Origin: Rapana venosa
Taxonomy: Eukaryota; Mollusca; Gastropoda; Neogastropoda; Muricidae
Direction: 5' to 3'
Assembly: GCA_028751875.1 (NCBI GenBank)
Contig: CM054153.1
Coordinates: 33,941,435 to 34,005,434, forward strand
DNA length: 64,000 bases
The notes under the pieces: model-generated
Told to the model about the DNA's origin: nothing
What the model saw: only the letters and a program-made list of their open reading frames with translations
The model's database searches: none
Shown: piece by piece, positions 1 to 12,115 of the stretch
Layout: each line of letters opens with the position of its first letter
Position numbering within the stretch: the first letter of the stretch is position 1
Program-made: the position numbers and the translations under genes

Positions 1-3000
1 ACAAGTTTTCAGGCCCGCTTTGATCTTCACAGTTGTGTTTTGTGGTGTGGGGGTGTTTTTTTTGTTTGTGGTGTGTGTGTGTGTTATGTGTGGAAGAATA
101 AGGAATCTCTGCTGTCTTCTGTCTGTCTGCCTGCCCGCCTGCCGCCCGTCTGCGTTCTCCTGTCCTCCTCCTCCCCCTCCAACCCCTATTTCTCTCTATT
201 TCTCTCTCCCCCTCTTCTCTCTCCCTCCTCTCCTCTCTTCTCTCTCTCTCTCTTCCCCTCTCCCCTCCATCCCTCCCTCCCTTCCCTCGAACATCTTCTT
301 TCTAACCCCTCTCTCCTCTCTCTTTTTTTTTTTTATCAAGACGGGATCCCCCCCCTTCCCCCACAAATCACCATTTAGCCCAAACTAAAACCAGCCCCCT
401 TGAAGGTGGCGCTGACTTGGCTGGAAACAAAATTTTTGACGGGTCAACGGCACAACAATGAGGAGATTCGATTTTGGGCTCATGCCCAAATCCTTCACCC
501 CCAGTCTGGCACTCTATGAGATCTTTCAGAAAGAGTATACGGTTTGGGTTTTTTTTTTTTTTTTTCTTTTTTCCCCTTTTTTTGGGGGGGATATTATTTT
601 TTTTTTAAAAAAATTTTTTTGCTTTCACCTGGGAGCGCTCGCTTCTCCGCCAACCCCCCACACCGCCGTTGGGGGCCCCTTACCCTTACTACCACCCCCC
701 TTCCCAAAAATAATTAAAGGAAGGGAAAGGGAATCTGTAAAAACAAAACGGAAGCGCGCCCCTCATCTTTAAAAAGGATGCAACCCCTTTGAATCAAATG
801 GGAAGTTTTATTTTGGGGGTAGGGGAAGGCAAAAGAAAAAAAAATCCCCCCTCACCCCCCCCCACAACCCCCCACCCCCACCCCCCCCAACACACTTAAA
901 TGAAATTCTTTTTTTCATTTGGGGTTTTCATTTATTCTTTTTTTTCCCTATTTTCTGAAACCCCTTTCAAAAAATTTTTCTTTTTGTAAAAAAAGAAGGG
1001 ACCCAACATTGCAAAAACCTTTTCAAACAAAACCAATTGGTGGCGCGAAGGCGGAACAAAATTACGGGGGAGACGGACAAAATAAGGTGCAGATTTTGGC
1101 TCATTTTAAAATAGATTTTAACTCAGTCTTTTTAGAAAGCATATGAAAGATGCAGGAAAGGGTTTTATTTTTCTTTTTTTTTTTTTAGGAATGAGTGAAG
1201 AGTTTGGATGGTTCAGAGGAAGATAAGGTGTAGGCAGAAAGAAGATTTTGAAGTTGTTATAACCCAAAATGGTTTTTTAAAGTGGATGCATCAGGGCAAA
1301 TTGCGAAGGCTTTGGGAATTTAGGTACAAGACTGGCAAGGGGGTGATGGGGTCTAAGTAGTAGTTTTAAGGTAAACCCAAAACTTCCCGGTTTGGTCGAT
1401 TTGCCATGGCCGTTCATTAAGTTTTTTGATAAGGAAAATTAGGGTCCTAATGATGGCTTGGGATTTAACGCATAGGTGTAAGGGGTTTGATATAGTTTTA
1501 AAAGTTTGATGAGGAGGGCATAATGCTAGGAGGTAAGGCTAGGTTTAACAGTATCCGCACATAATTATTTTCTCCATAAAATATGATCAATAGGTTTTTA
1601 AAAATTAAATGACATTAAGAGTAAAAAAACGGACCAAACTCATCACCCCCACACTACATCATTTACAATTTTATGATTGTTTTTAAAAACTTTCTAACCT
1701 CATTTATAATAAACCAACATAATAACCCATTAATACAAACTATTAGGGTGAAAAAAATTATTAATCTAAATACAAACTCAATAATCAATGGTAAGAAAAA
1801 TTTTGCCAAAAATAATTATAATAAAATATTTTTTGTTGGGGCTAAAAACTGAAATGGGAAGAAATCATTAATTATAAATTTTTAAATTTTTTAAAAAATT
1901 TTTTTTATATTTAAAAAAATTTAACAATAATCTTCAAATGTTTATCATCTCTTTTTCATTTAATTTTGCATCGTTTTTGAAAAAATCGGGGAAAAAAAGG
2001 GAAAAAGGGGGAAACCCAAAAAAAAGGAATTGGAAAAAGGGCAAATGGGGGGTATAAAAAGGAGTGTGTAGGAAACCCCAAAACTCCCCCGGGGGGGGAG
2101 CGTTTTTATAAGTTTGTATAGAAAATGGGGAGGGAGGAAAGCTTTTTAGGAAAGAAAGGGGATCACAGTTTTTATGGGTAGGGTGGGATTGAGGAAATGT
2201 TAAAAAAGGGGGGAAAAGGGCCCCCAAAAATACATAATTTTAAAAAATAAAAAACAGAATAAAAAAACAAAAAACCCCACCCTCACCCCTTTAAAATAAT
2301 TTTTACAAAACTCAAAATTTTTTTATTTTAAAAAAAGGAGCCCATCCAAAATTTTCCCCAAAAAAATAATTACTAAGTACAACTTTAAAAAAAAAAATTC
2401 CCTTTTAAAAATTACTTAAAAACAAAACCCCTTCCCCTACAACTTTAAAACCCTAAATAAAAAAAATTAAAATTAAAAAAATTTTTAATAATTTTTGAAA
2501 TAAGGAATTAATACCGAAATTTTTTAAAAACTTATTTAAAATTTTATTTTTTTTTTAATATTTTAAAATATTTAAAAAATTTTTTAAAAAATTTTAAAAA
2601 TTTAAACAACAAAAAACCCCAAAATTTTTTAAACCCTCAAAGGGGTAAACAGCTCCAACGTCAAGCAAAACGGGGCTTTAAAAGCGGGGAAAAAGGGGGA
2701 ATTTTTTATTTTTTTAAAAATTTTTTTAAAACAACAACTCACATTTTTTTCACAAAAGCGGAAAGAAAAAGAGTGGCCAAAAAAGGGAAAAGGGGGGAAA
2801 AGGGGGAGGGGGGGGGGGGGGGGGGGGGGGGAAAAGGGAGGAAGTGGGGGTGGGGGGAAGGGGGGGAAGGGGGGGGGGGGGGGGGGGGGGGGGGAAAAAA
2901 GGGGGAAAAGGGGGGGAAAGGGGGCTTTTAAAATTAAACATTTTTAAATTTTTCCCCCCCTCTACCCTTTTACCCCCCCTTTTAAATAAAAAAAAAAAAA

Positions 3001-4600
3001 ATTTTTTTTTTAAAAAAATTTAAAAAAAAAAAAAAAAATAATAAAAAAAAAAAGGGGGCCCCTTTTTAAGTGGGCATAATCTTAACAATTCTTTCCCCTA
3101 AAAAAAAATAATAACATAATTACAATAATAAAAATAAAGATAACAACAATAAATACAAAAACAATAATAAGGGAATATTCTAAACCCTCATGAAAATCAT
3201 AAAATAAAAATGGCATATACTTCTTTTGATCCAACTGAACGAGATCCAAGAGAGACAAAAAGAAAAGACACAAAATGGGAGGGGGGAAAAAGGAAGACAG
3301 AACAACAACAAGAAATCAAGACAAACACATCAGACAAAACCAGACGCATACAGCAGAGTCTTACTTGTGAACCGTACTCTTCCCCCACATTTTTCCCTCA
3401 GCGGGAAGATAGGATCCCCCAGTTAAACAATTCCGAAGGGGGTCACTGCAGAAGGAAGGCCAAAATCCCAAGAGAGCATCAGGACTAAAAAGGACTTAAC
3501 CTTCACTGATTGCCAGGGGTCCATTGTTCGGAGGGGAAGGGGGGGGGGGGGGTTTCCCCCGGGGGGGGGCCGGGGGGGGGGGGGGGGGGCCCTGGCAATG
3601 GGAAAAAAAAAAAAACGAAAATCTGCTCCAAAGATATTTTGCTTTTATATAGGGGTTTTTTCTGGGGGTCGCCCCCCACCATTTCCCCTTCTTCCCTCTC
3701 TTTCCCCTTTCTTTTTTTTCTCATTACCCCTTCTCTCACTCTCTCTTCTCTCTTTGTTATATTCTTTTTTTTCTCTCTCCTCTCTTCCCCCAGGGTTTTT
3801 TTTTTCTAAAAATTTTTTTTTTAAAAAACTTTTTAAAAACATTCCCAATAACTTTTTTAAATTTTAATTTAAAACATTCCAAACTTAAAATTCCTTTTCC
3901 AAAATTTTTTTTTTTTTCTTACCATTAATTTTTCGTATTTTTTTTAAAAAAAAAAAAAAAATGCCCCTCAAAAATTTCCCTTTTTAAAATTCTTTTCTTC
4001 TTTTTTCTTTTAGAAACCCAAAAAAAAAAGGGACCCACTTACAAAAAAATATTTTTTTTTAAGATAAAAAAAAATTTAAACCCAAAAGTGCCCCTTCTTT
4101 AAAAAAATTTTTTTTGGTTTAAAAAAAAATTATTTCAATTTTTCAAATAAATCTTCCCTTTCCTGTTTAAACTTTTCCGGAACTCCAAAAACCCATTTTT
4201 TTGTCAAAAAATTTTTTTTAATGTTTATATTGTCAACTCTGTAAAGTTTCCCTTTGCATCCTTCTTTTATGTTTTGTTTTATTTAGTTTTTAGGGGGGGG
4301 GGGGGGGGTTTTTTTTTTTTTTTTTTTTGTTGTTGGGGGTGGGGGGGGGGTGTTTTTACCCTTCGGGGGTGGGGTGGGGGGTCCTGGTGAGGAACGCGTT
4401 GCTCATGATATTTGTTTTATATAGTTTCTTGATCAATAAACTGCTTCGCTATCTCTACTCCCCTCTTTTGTTTCCCTTCCTGCTGGTGCAGTCTCATCTC
4501 TCCCTGTCGGTGTCTTTGTCTGGGGGTCTTCTCTCTTCTCCTTCTCTCTCTCTCTCTCTCTCCCCTCTCCTCTCTCTTCTCTCTCTCTCTTCTATTCCTT
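1..4600. other. Low-complexity, run-inflated sequence with no gene
   Basis: This stretch is dominated by runs of a single base: poly-G at about 2,804-2,894 and 3,540-3,590, poly-A/T at 2,240-3,060 and 3,900-4,320, and CT-rich tracts at 125-325 and 4,530-4,600. Better-resolved islands at about 380-540, 1,170-1,560 and 3,190-3,510 look like ordinary unique DNA, but I recognise no protein, RNA or repeat in them. Short open frames here are rich in Pro, Phe, Ser or Gly as a direct result of base composition. The texture matches the noisy copy at 48.4-55.9 kb, so I infer a poor consensus rather than natural sequence. Confidence 0.7.
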
Positions 4601-4689
4601 TTAAGAAAGAGCTAGGACAGGCCCGGCCATCCAAGTGAATGACATTTTTAAATTATAATGTTGAAAACTAGTACAGCAAATTAAAAGAT

Positions 4690-7620
4690 GTCTCCTTTAT
4701 AAACTATGTAAATAAGTTCGATTTTGGTTTTCTTGACTCTAACTTTGATTACAGTGGTGTTTTTCTAGATATATAAAGTTTCAGGGCCCGCTCAAAAACT
4801 GTCCCATCATGAAGGAATTCTGGAGGAGTGCTTTCTATTTTTAAGAAAGTCTTTTAGAAAAACACGTAAAAGAAATTGAAATAGAGTGTGACAACACGAT
4901 GCCATTACAATAAAGAAAAGTATTTTTGATTTAGATAAAGATGTTATTTGATAGCGTGCTATATTGTGCCAAAAGGTGTCCTCTTTACAATGAAAAACTA
5001 ATTAAAGATGGTGTTGTATTATTAGAGGAAACATTTATTGCAATATTTTAAAATAGATGACTTTCATTTCATGATTTGGGAGACTTAATGCCAGGACTGG
5101 TCAGGAACAAGCCGACCTTGAAGTGATGTCAAATTACTTGGATGATGTGGAGTATGATGATGTGAAGATGAACTTTGTGTGAAAGCCTCAAAAGGATGAA
5201 ACGATGAACAATTTGGCGGGTCCTTCTAGATTTATGTTTAATGTTTGACATGAGGATTGAATGGTTGTTGTGAGGGGGATAAGGAGGGGATTATACCTTT
5301 GTGTCTCCTAATGGATGCAGCTTTTACTGATTATGTTCTTGTACCTTGTCAATTGTTATCATTTTTTTGATCTGTGTATTGGGGAGTGTGTTTATTCGTG
5401 GCACCTCCCCGTTGAAATAGCATGGAAAGTAGATAATGACTGTGTTAGTATGGGAAAGTAGAGAAGAAGAGAGTGTAGAAAAGATTATATGGTCAGAAAT
5501 TTTGTAGAGGTATATAAACATGAATTAGATAGTGCAGAATTTCAAGAAAGCATAGAAACAGCCTCTCAGCTATTTGAACATGGATGTGAATAACATGAGA
5601 ATCATTTTGAAAAGGCCTTATGGGGCTGCCTGCATGCATGGTCAGAACAGTTAGAAAAGGTAGAAAAAATGTAACGACTGGTTTGATGCTGAATGTGAGC
5701 AAAAGAAACAAGAAGTTAAGAGACTATTAAAACGATTTCAACGTTGTAAAACGAATGTAGATAAACCAGAAAAAAGACATAGGTACACTACCGCACGAAA
5801 ACAAAAGAAAAAGATTTTGACGAGAAGAGATTAGAGAAACTTAAAGATTCGTCTAAGGACTCCAAAACGTTCTGGTCCGTCATCAGATCCGTTAATCGTA
5901 AGTCACTAGTATATAATAACATCACTATTCAACAATGGTATGATCATTTTTTGAACGTTTTTAATGACTTTAATTGTGCAGAAACACAAGATAATGTGGA
6001 AGTACTACAAGAAGATGAAAATATGTTTGAACCATTGTTTAACAATCCTATAACTCATAATGAGATTATTGATGCTATTAAACATTTAAAAACAGGAAAA
6101 AGTGCTGGTCCTGATAAAATGATTGGAGAAATGCTGAAATATGCAAACTCAGCTGTAATTACTTTTCTTGTTCAGTTATTTAACCTTCTGTTTGAAAAAA
6201 GTGATTTCCCTTTGCAGTGGGCCAAATCAGTAATAATTCCATACATAAAAAAGGAGATGTTAATAATGCTGATAACTATCGCGGAGTAGCTCCCACCAGT
6301 GTATTAAGTAAACTTTTTACTTTCATTTTTAATAAGAGATTAACCATGGAAGAAAACGAAGAAAAATTATTGAAAGCAAGCGGGATTAGAGCGAAGTACA
6401 GCACTGTAATCATATATTAACTCTTTACTCTCTTGTTCAAAAACATTTGCTGTCCAGAAAAAATTATATGTTGCTTTTGTTGATTTTAGAAAGGCCTTTG
6501 ATTTTTGTGAATAGACATATATGTGGAATGTACTACGAAAAACGGGGTAAATGGTAAATTATATATGGCCCCAGAGCTATTTATAATTCAGTACTACGTG
6601 TGTGCGTGCAAGAAAAGAAAATTCAGATTTTTTTGAATGCCCAAGGGAGTGAAGCAGGGTTGTATTTTGAGCCCACAGATGTTTCGTTCTTTATAAATAG
6701 CTAGCTATTGAGTTATCAAGAAAAGGAAAACATGGCATTCAAATAATTCCTGGTGCAATCGAGGTATTCTTACTACTTTTTGCTGACGATATTATTCTTT
6801 TGTCTGAGACTGTTATCGTTTGCAACATCAGTTAAATATCTTTAAAAAAGGAGGCAGATAATTTTGATTTGTCAGTAAATATGGAAAAAACAAACATTAT
6901 TGTTTTTGGTTGGTGGTCATTTATCAGTTCATGAAAAATGGTTTTATGGAAAAAGCTGAAGTAAAGATAATTAATACGTAAAATATTTAGGGATGAGTTT
7001 TCAACAAAGCTAAGTCTAAAAATTTTTTATGGCAAGAATCTGTAGGAAGGGAAAATAGGAGTAATAGAAATCCTAAAAACATTTTGAAAGCTGAACTCAA
7101 TAGACTCTTTCCTATTCTGGAAATTATTTGACACACAATAGAACCGATGCTTACCTACCTCAGAAATTTTGTGATTAATGTAAAACGCACAGGGAAAAAA
7201 ACCAACATTTGCCTAAAACTTTTTTTTTTTAAAGTGACAATACATTCACAATACGTATATATGGGGAGACGGGAAAATATCCTTTATATTAAGAACCTTT
7301 GTGAAATGCATTTGATATTGGGTTTTTTAATATTGAAACTTCCCCAAAAAACGTTTTTGTAGACATCTTACATTGCTAAATTTTTAAAAATGGAAATTTG
7401 GGGAAGAAACTGGGGAATCAAGTTAAAAGGGTTTTGTCAGAGCATGGGTTTGGGATTGTATGGGTGTCTCAGGAAGTGGGTAAGGAGCGCCAGTTTCTTT
7501 GGGAAATTTAAAGATAGGCTTATTTGCTCTTTAAAAAAAACTGGCACTCAGATTTGGAAAGTAAAAATAAATATAGCTGGTTCTTTTCGTTCAAATCTGT
7601 ATTCCAGACAGAAAAATACC
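4690..7620 (+). pseudogene. LINE A ORF2 remnant: endonuclease, RT, start of C-terminal domain
   Basis: Broken ORF2. The endonuclease end is seen as a LGDLNARTG-like motif near 5,085-5,105, the same motif class as GDFNARTG in LINE F. The pre-RT linker is at 5,690-5,950 (WSVIRSVNR, then WYDHFLNVFNDF). RT follows: HLKTGKSAGPDKMIGEM at about 6,080-6,130, DNYRGVAPTSVLSKLF near 6,270-6,320 after a frameshift at about 6,245, a VKQG(C)-type block near 6,650, and FADD at 6,779-6,790. A KYLGM-like motif is near 6,985. The C-terminal stretch near 7,500-7,617 reads FKDRLICSLKK then SVFQTEKYLS. Frameshifts and stops occur throughout, so this is not a functional gene. Confidence 0.85.
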
Positions 7621-7624
7621 TATC

Positions 7625-9506
7625 TATCTATCTATCTATCTATCTGTCCCGTAGTCTAACGACCGTGGGGGCACCCTCAAAGACTCAAAAACCAGTTCCC
7701 TCCATTCCTCTCTCTGTTCTGCCTTTCTCAGGGTTTTGTTGATTTTCTAGGCCTGTCCTTTGGGCTGATTTATCCTCCCAGCTCTTCCTTGGTCTGCCTC
7801 TTTTTCTTCCTCCTTGGACAGTGCCTTGTAAAACTGTCTTTGCAAGTCCTTTGGATTTTGTGACATGCCCCATACCATTTAAGTTTACGCTTTTTCACGA
7901 TCGTTAGAAGGTTCTCATAGGGTCCAATGGTTTGCTGGATTCTGTTATGCACGCTTTCGTTGCTTATGTGGGTCTTTGTAAGATGCCAAGGAGTCTCCGA
8001 AAGCATCTCATCTCCACCGCCTTTTACTCTTCTCTCCAAATCTGCAGCAGGGTCCATGATTCACAGGCATACAGAAATATGGATATGACAAGGGAGCGCA
8101 TTAGTCTGATCTTGGAGATAAGTGAGATATTGTGTTATCTCTCAGATGGTGTTTGTTTTGACAGTGCTGTTATTGTCTGTGCAGTCCTGCATACTACTTC
8201 TGGCTTGGATCCCTGGTCTGATACAATAGCTCCCAGGTACTTGAAGCTTTGAACTGTTTCCAGCTTCTGGTCATTAACCCTGATATCAGTGCTAATGCCG
8301 TTGGTGTTATTAGTCATCAGTTTGGTCTTCTCTGCACTGATTTCCATGCGTATGTTTTGGAGGCCTTATTCAGGTTTTCTGTTAGGCTGGCAAGCTCTTT
8401 TCTGATCCTGCTATTCCATCATGTCATCTGCGAAGCGGAGGTTTGTGATCGTTCGGCCACCAATCCTGACTGATCCTTCATGATGTCCAGTGCATCAGCC
8501 ATGATTCTTTCAAAAAGATGTTGAAAAGAGTGGGTGAGAGTAGACGCCCTGCCTTACTCCAACTGTTGTTCGAAACCTTTCCCTCCAATGTTGTTGTAGT
8601 ACACTGCACTGGTGGCCTCGCTGTACAGCTTTTTGATGACTCTGATCATTTTGGGCTTTGATGCTGTACAAAGCTGCAGCCACACCCTGGCAAATCCCTT
8701 CTTAAAATCGATAAATACATGGTAAAGATTTTGTTGATGTTGAAGGGTTCCGCTCACATAGTATTCTGAGGTTGAATATCTGTTCTGTGTGCTGCCCCTG
8801 CTCTAAAAACCTGCTTGTTCCTCAGCAATGATGGTCTCTGCTTGTGGCTTCAGTCTATTCAATATTATCTGCAGCATGACCTTGCTTGTGTGGCATATGA
8901 GGCTGATTGTGCGGTAATTATGGCAATTGTTGTAGATTTCCTTTCTTGGGGAGGGTGATGATGAGTGACTGTGTCCATGGTGTTGGCCATTTTCCTGTCT
9001 GCCAGATCGTGTTGCAGTTTCTTAGTAGGGCGCTGATCATGGCTTCCCCTCCAGCTTGAACCAGCTCAGCTGGAACGTTGTCACCCTGCTGACTTCCCTT
9101 TTTCAGCGATCTGACTGCTGTTTCCACTTCTTCTCGGGGGTAGGGGGACTGTCTGTGTCTTTGCTTGCGGGACATTAAGGACTTCTGGATCTCCTGCGGC
9201 TCTATTTGTTATACAGGTCGGAGCAGTATTCTGTCCATCTGTTCAGAATATCCTGGTCGTCAGTGAGACACTTCCCATTTTTTGTCTTGGATTGTTAAAC
9301 CTTTTCCCTGCTTGTGCTAGTCAGGTCATTCACCGCTGATATGCTTTCTTGCTATGTTTTTCTTGATGTTCTCTTCAATGTCTTGGCACTATTCACCGAA
9401 TCCATTTCTCTTTTGCCTCCGTCATGGACTTCCTGATTCGTTTGTTGACTGCCCTAATTGTTTGCTCTTTTTTTTGTCATTGTTTCTTTTTCTTCAACTC
9501 TCTATC
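7625..9506 (-). mobile_element. LINE B, RTE-type, 5'-truncated, inserted in LINE A
   Basis: Minus-strand RTE-like LINE. The right (5') end at about 9,506 lies upstream of the RT, so the endonuclease is missing, as expected from 5' truncation during target-primed reverse transcription. The 3' end is the usual RTE C-terminus followed by a (GATA)n tail, seen on the plus strand as (CTAT)n at 7,621-7,645. Possible target duplication: TATC at 7,621-7,624 and 9,507-9,510, ambiguous because it matches the tail. The insertion lies inside the C-terminal domain of LINE A, so B is younger than A. Confidence 0.85.
7650..9480 (-). pseudogene. LINE B RTE reverse transcriptase remnant
   Basis: Reading right to left: the pre-RT linker at about 9,200-9,450 (RQKMGSVSLTTRI), then NVPAELVQAGGEAM and IWQTGKWPTPWTQSLIITLP at 8,920-9,175, LYHVFIDFKKGF near 8,720, FADD at 8,423-8,434, EISAEKTKLMTNNTNGIS and FKYLGAIVSD at 8,230-8,347. 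The C-terminal signature is KRKLKWYG and GRPRKSWED at 7,780-7,880. The end reads APTVVRLRDR-stop, just before the GATA tail. These are hallmark RTE-superfamily ORF2 motifs. Frameshifts and stops are frequent, so the copy is non-functional. Confidence 0.9.
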
Positions 9507-9510
9507 TATC

Positions 9511-9720
9511 AATAGTTACTGATAAATGGCACAGGCTTAATTATGCCGTTCAGGTTAAGAACACTGGGTTTTAATGCAAACAAAAGATGGGGTTCCAGAC
9601 TGAGACAGCCAGCAATTACCATGTCCATTTTGTGGTCATACTGTTGACGATGAAATTGATTTTTGTTTCAATGTAAAGCCTATGAAACTACACGAAAGAA
9701 ACATAATTTCCTAAGTCACA
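9511..9720 (+). pseudogene. LINE A ORF2 C-terminus, resumed after the LINE B insertion
   Basis: Immediately after the inserted element the plus strand reads IVTDKWHRLNYAVQVKNTGF, continuing the C-terminal domain broken at 7,620. About 80 bases on, a zinc-knuckle-like motif follows, CPFCGHTVDDEIDF, then LFQCKAYETT after a one-base shift (about 9,617-9,690). The CxxC...C arrangement matches the CDKCGENELGDEFHYLFKC motif of LINE F, supporting the same broad ORF2 type. The host frame resumes at the right place, so I treat 4,690-7,620 and this piece as one element. Confidence 0.8.
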
Positions 9721-10014
9721 AGAAACAGAAAGTCCAGATATTATTTCTATTTTGTCGTGTGAAAACGAACATGTATTAAATATGTAGCTAAGTTTATTGC
9801 AGAAGCACAAAAATTAAGACAAAGCCATGTCACACCATTTATTTTAAACATGTAATGATATAGTCACCTTAAAGAGCAATGTAATCTCAAGTAAGCAAGA
9901 TTAAAAAGGCTGACATATATCACTTGCAATTTGAATGGATGGTCGATTCGAATGTTGTTTTTGCATTTTCAGTTTGATTTTCTTTTCTTTTCTTTGTTTT
10001 AAACTAGGTGATTT

Positions 10015-10236
10015 GTAAATGTTTTATACGCCAATGTTATCATTTAATTAGTTCCTATACGTGGATGGGCCCGTTCTTTTTGCCAAACTTAATTGTACTA
10101 ATCACGTATTTCACTTTTTATTTACGTAAATGTATATACGCCAATGTTATCATATAATTAGTTCGCTATACGTGGATGGATCCTTTCTTTTTGCCAAACT
10201 TAATTGTACTGATCACGTATTTCAATTTTTATTTAC
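10015..10236 (+). repeat. 111-bp tandem duplication
   Basis: Two adjacent copies of a unit of about 111 bp begin with GTAAATG at 10,015 and 10,126. Shared blocks include ATACGCCAATGTTATCAT, AATTAGTTC, ATACGTGGATGG, TTTTTGCCAAACTTAATTGT and ATCACGTATTTCA. The copies differ at several sites and by small indels, so the duplication is not very recent. It lies in what I take to be the 3' untranslated region of LINE A. Confidence 0.9.
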
Positions 10237-10311
10237 TGTTTCACAAACATATTTGTGTTACCCCCTTGTCAAAAGGCCTTGTTGGGGAATGACAATAAAC
10301 TGTAAAGTTAA

Positions 10312-10366
10312 AAGTCTCTCTCTCTCTTCTCTCTCCTCTCTCTCGCCTTTTACTCTCTCTCTCACA

Positions 10367-10397
<31 letters not shown>

Positions 10398-10560
10398 TCC
10401 TCTTCTCTCTCTCTCTCTCTCTCTGTCCCTCTCTCTCACGCACAGACATACACACATGTACACACACGCTCTGCTCTCTGTCTATCTTCACTCTCTCTCT
10501 CTCTCACACGCACACTCTCTCTGCCTGACTCTCTCTGTCTCTTTCTCTCTGTTATTTTTG
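10312..10560. repeat. (TC)n-rich microsatellite
   Basis: CT-dinucleotide tract with short CA interruptions. It follows directly after the AATGACAATAAAC end of LINE A and may have grown from its 3' tail. The open frames it creates (Leu/Ser or Arg/Glu runs) are artefacts. Confidence 0.9.
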
Positions 10561-10853
10561 TCTATGTTCCTAACTCTGTCTCTATGCATAGAAATTGTGT
10601 TCCTCACAGTGTAATGCTTAATTTCAATACAAAAATTTGCATGGTTTTTCTTTGTGCACAGAGGGCTGGTTCTAAATAAAATATATTCGCTGATGCCATT
10701 ACACCTCTCTCTCCCCCTCCCCCCCTCCCACCCCACCCTCCTCCTTCCTCCCCCACCCTTCTCACATCTCAGTTGGTCCCTTTTACCTTTCTCCCCTCAA
10801 ACCACATCCCCACCTTGTGTCGATTCTCCTCACACGTACTGACCTCACTGTTC

Positions 10854-10855
<2 letters not shown>
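10561..10855. other. Unannotated spacer
   Basis: Mixed sequence ending in a pyrimidine-rich block (about 10,700-10,800). No gene, RNA or known repeat recognised. Confidence 0.5.
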
Positions 10856-10893
<38 letters not shown>

Positions 10894-10951
10894 CGACACA
10901 CACACACCGCACACACACACACACCACACACAACACACCACACACACACCA

Positions 10952-10992
<41 letters not shown>

Positions 10993-11006
10993 ACACACAC
11001 ACACAG
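10856..11006. repeat. (CA)n microsatellite
   Basis: About 150 bp of CA dinucleotides with a few imperfect CACAC/CCACA breaks. The Thr/His and Val/Cys open frames here are repeat shadows. Confidence 0.95.
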
Positions 11007-11334
11007 TCCCCCAAAAAAACATAAACACCCAACAAAACACACGGACCACTATTAGACTCTTCAAAGTACCCCAACGTTATTGTGGAGTGACGAACGCTCC
11101 CTGGGTCACCGTCAAAATCAATTAAGCTGACGGATTATGTCCAAGACCCCTTTGGACTAAGTTTATTCCATTTCCAAATCTTCAGCAAAATTACATTTTT
11201 CCTGCATTTTTGTCTTTGTCATATCGTTTTGGTGAGAGTTTTTTAAAGTCAGAAAAAGGAGGAAGAAGAGGAGATGAGAAAGTGTCAAAGCAGCAGCAAG
11301 GAAGGGTGAGCAGGAACAGGAGGAAGAGGACGAC
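11007..11334. other. Spacer with no recognised feature
   Basis: Ordinary-looking sequence between the CA tract and the GAA tract. I see no coding frame, RNA or repeat match in it. Confidence 0.5.
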
Positions 11335-11777
11335 GACAAGGAGGAGGAGGAGGAGGAGGAGGAAGAAGAAGAAGAAGAAGAAGAGAAGAAGAAGAAGAAG
11401 AAGAAGAAGAAGAAGAAGAAGAGAGAACAAGAACAAGAACAAGAACAAGAACAAGAACAAGCAGAAGAGCAACAACAACAACAACAAATAGAAGAAGAAG
11501 AAGAAGAAGAAGAAGAAGAAGAAGAAGAAGAAGAACAACAACAACACAACAACAACAACAATCGCAACAACAGCAACAGCAACATCAACAGCCACAAAAA
11601 CATCACCATGAACAGAGAGAGAAAGACAGAGACAGACAGACAGACAGAGACAGAGAGACAGAGAAAGAAACAGAGAGAAAAAGAGACAGAGAGAGAGAGA
11701 GAAAGAGTGAGAGAGTAAAAGAGACAGACAGATAAACAGACAGATGCACAGAGAGAGATAGACACAGAGAGAGAGGT

Positions 11778-11825
<48 letters not shown>

Positions 11826-11829
11826 GAGG

Positions 11830-11900
<71 letters not shown>

Positions 11901-11902
11901 CA
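11335..11902. repeat. Compound (GAA/GGA)n, (CAA)n and (GA)n microsatellite
   Basis: Purine-rich compound tract: GGA/GAA triplets to about 11,425, GAACAA units to about 11,460, more GAA, then CAA/CAG triplets to about 11,600, then GACA/GAGA repeats passing into pure (GA)n up to 11,897. It abuts the TGACAATGACAA end of the left inverted-repeat arm. Its long Ser/Leu/Phe and Lys/Arg open frames are not genes. Confidence 0.95.
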
Positions 11903-12115
11903 ATGACAATAGTTTGACAATGACAAGAGTTTATTGTGATTTAATCTGTGAAGCCCATTCACAAGGGGACACTGGGAAGGGGGACTGGGCACAACACATA
12001 TATTGAACAATAACAACAACAACAGCAACAAATATGGTTGTAGCCCAAATGATCTTCATGGCATGGATTCCACGTCATGGTACAGAGATAGAAATCCAGA
12101 GTCAGACACAGCATT
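11903..12115 (-). repeat. Left arm of an inverted dispersed repeat (3' tail of an element, minus strand)
   Basis: The reverse complement of this segment matches 13,640-13,835. Shared blocks on the complement are GGAATCCATG, ATTTGGGCT, TTGTGCCCAG, TTGTGAATGGGC, ATCACAATAAAC and TTGTCATTGTC. The element end (TTGTCATTGTC) faces left and runs into (TC)n on the complementary strand. Identity by eye is about 80%. The family is not recognised; the pattern of an AATAAA-like motif, short tail and microsatellite suggests the 3' end of a retroelement. Confidence 0.8.

Larger units (their letters stand above)
4640..10310 (+). mobile_element. LINE A, non-LTR retrotransposon, decayed, split by LINE B
   Basis: Plus-strand LINE whose ORF2 remnants run in order: endonuclease (about 4,690-5,250), linker and RT (about 5,690-7,000), C-terminal domain (about 7,140-7,620, resuming at 9,511) and a Cys-rich knuckle near 9,620. 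A 3' region ends near 10,290 with AATGACAATAAAC, followed by a (TC)n tract. An RTE-type LINE sits in reverse orientation between 7,625 and 9,506, and removing it restores one reading frame (KYLS then IVTDKWHR). Many frameshifts and stops show the copy is dead. Its architecture resembles LINE F. I cannot assign the clade with confidence. Confidence 0.85.

Noticed and set aside
10769..11125. Open frames of Thr/His or Val/Cys
   Set aside because: Pure CA-repeat translation.
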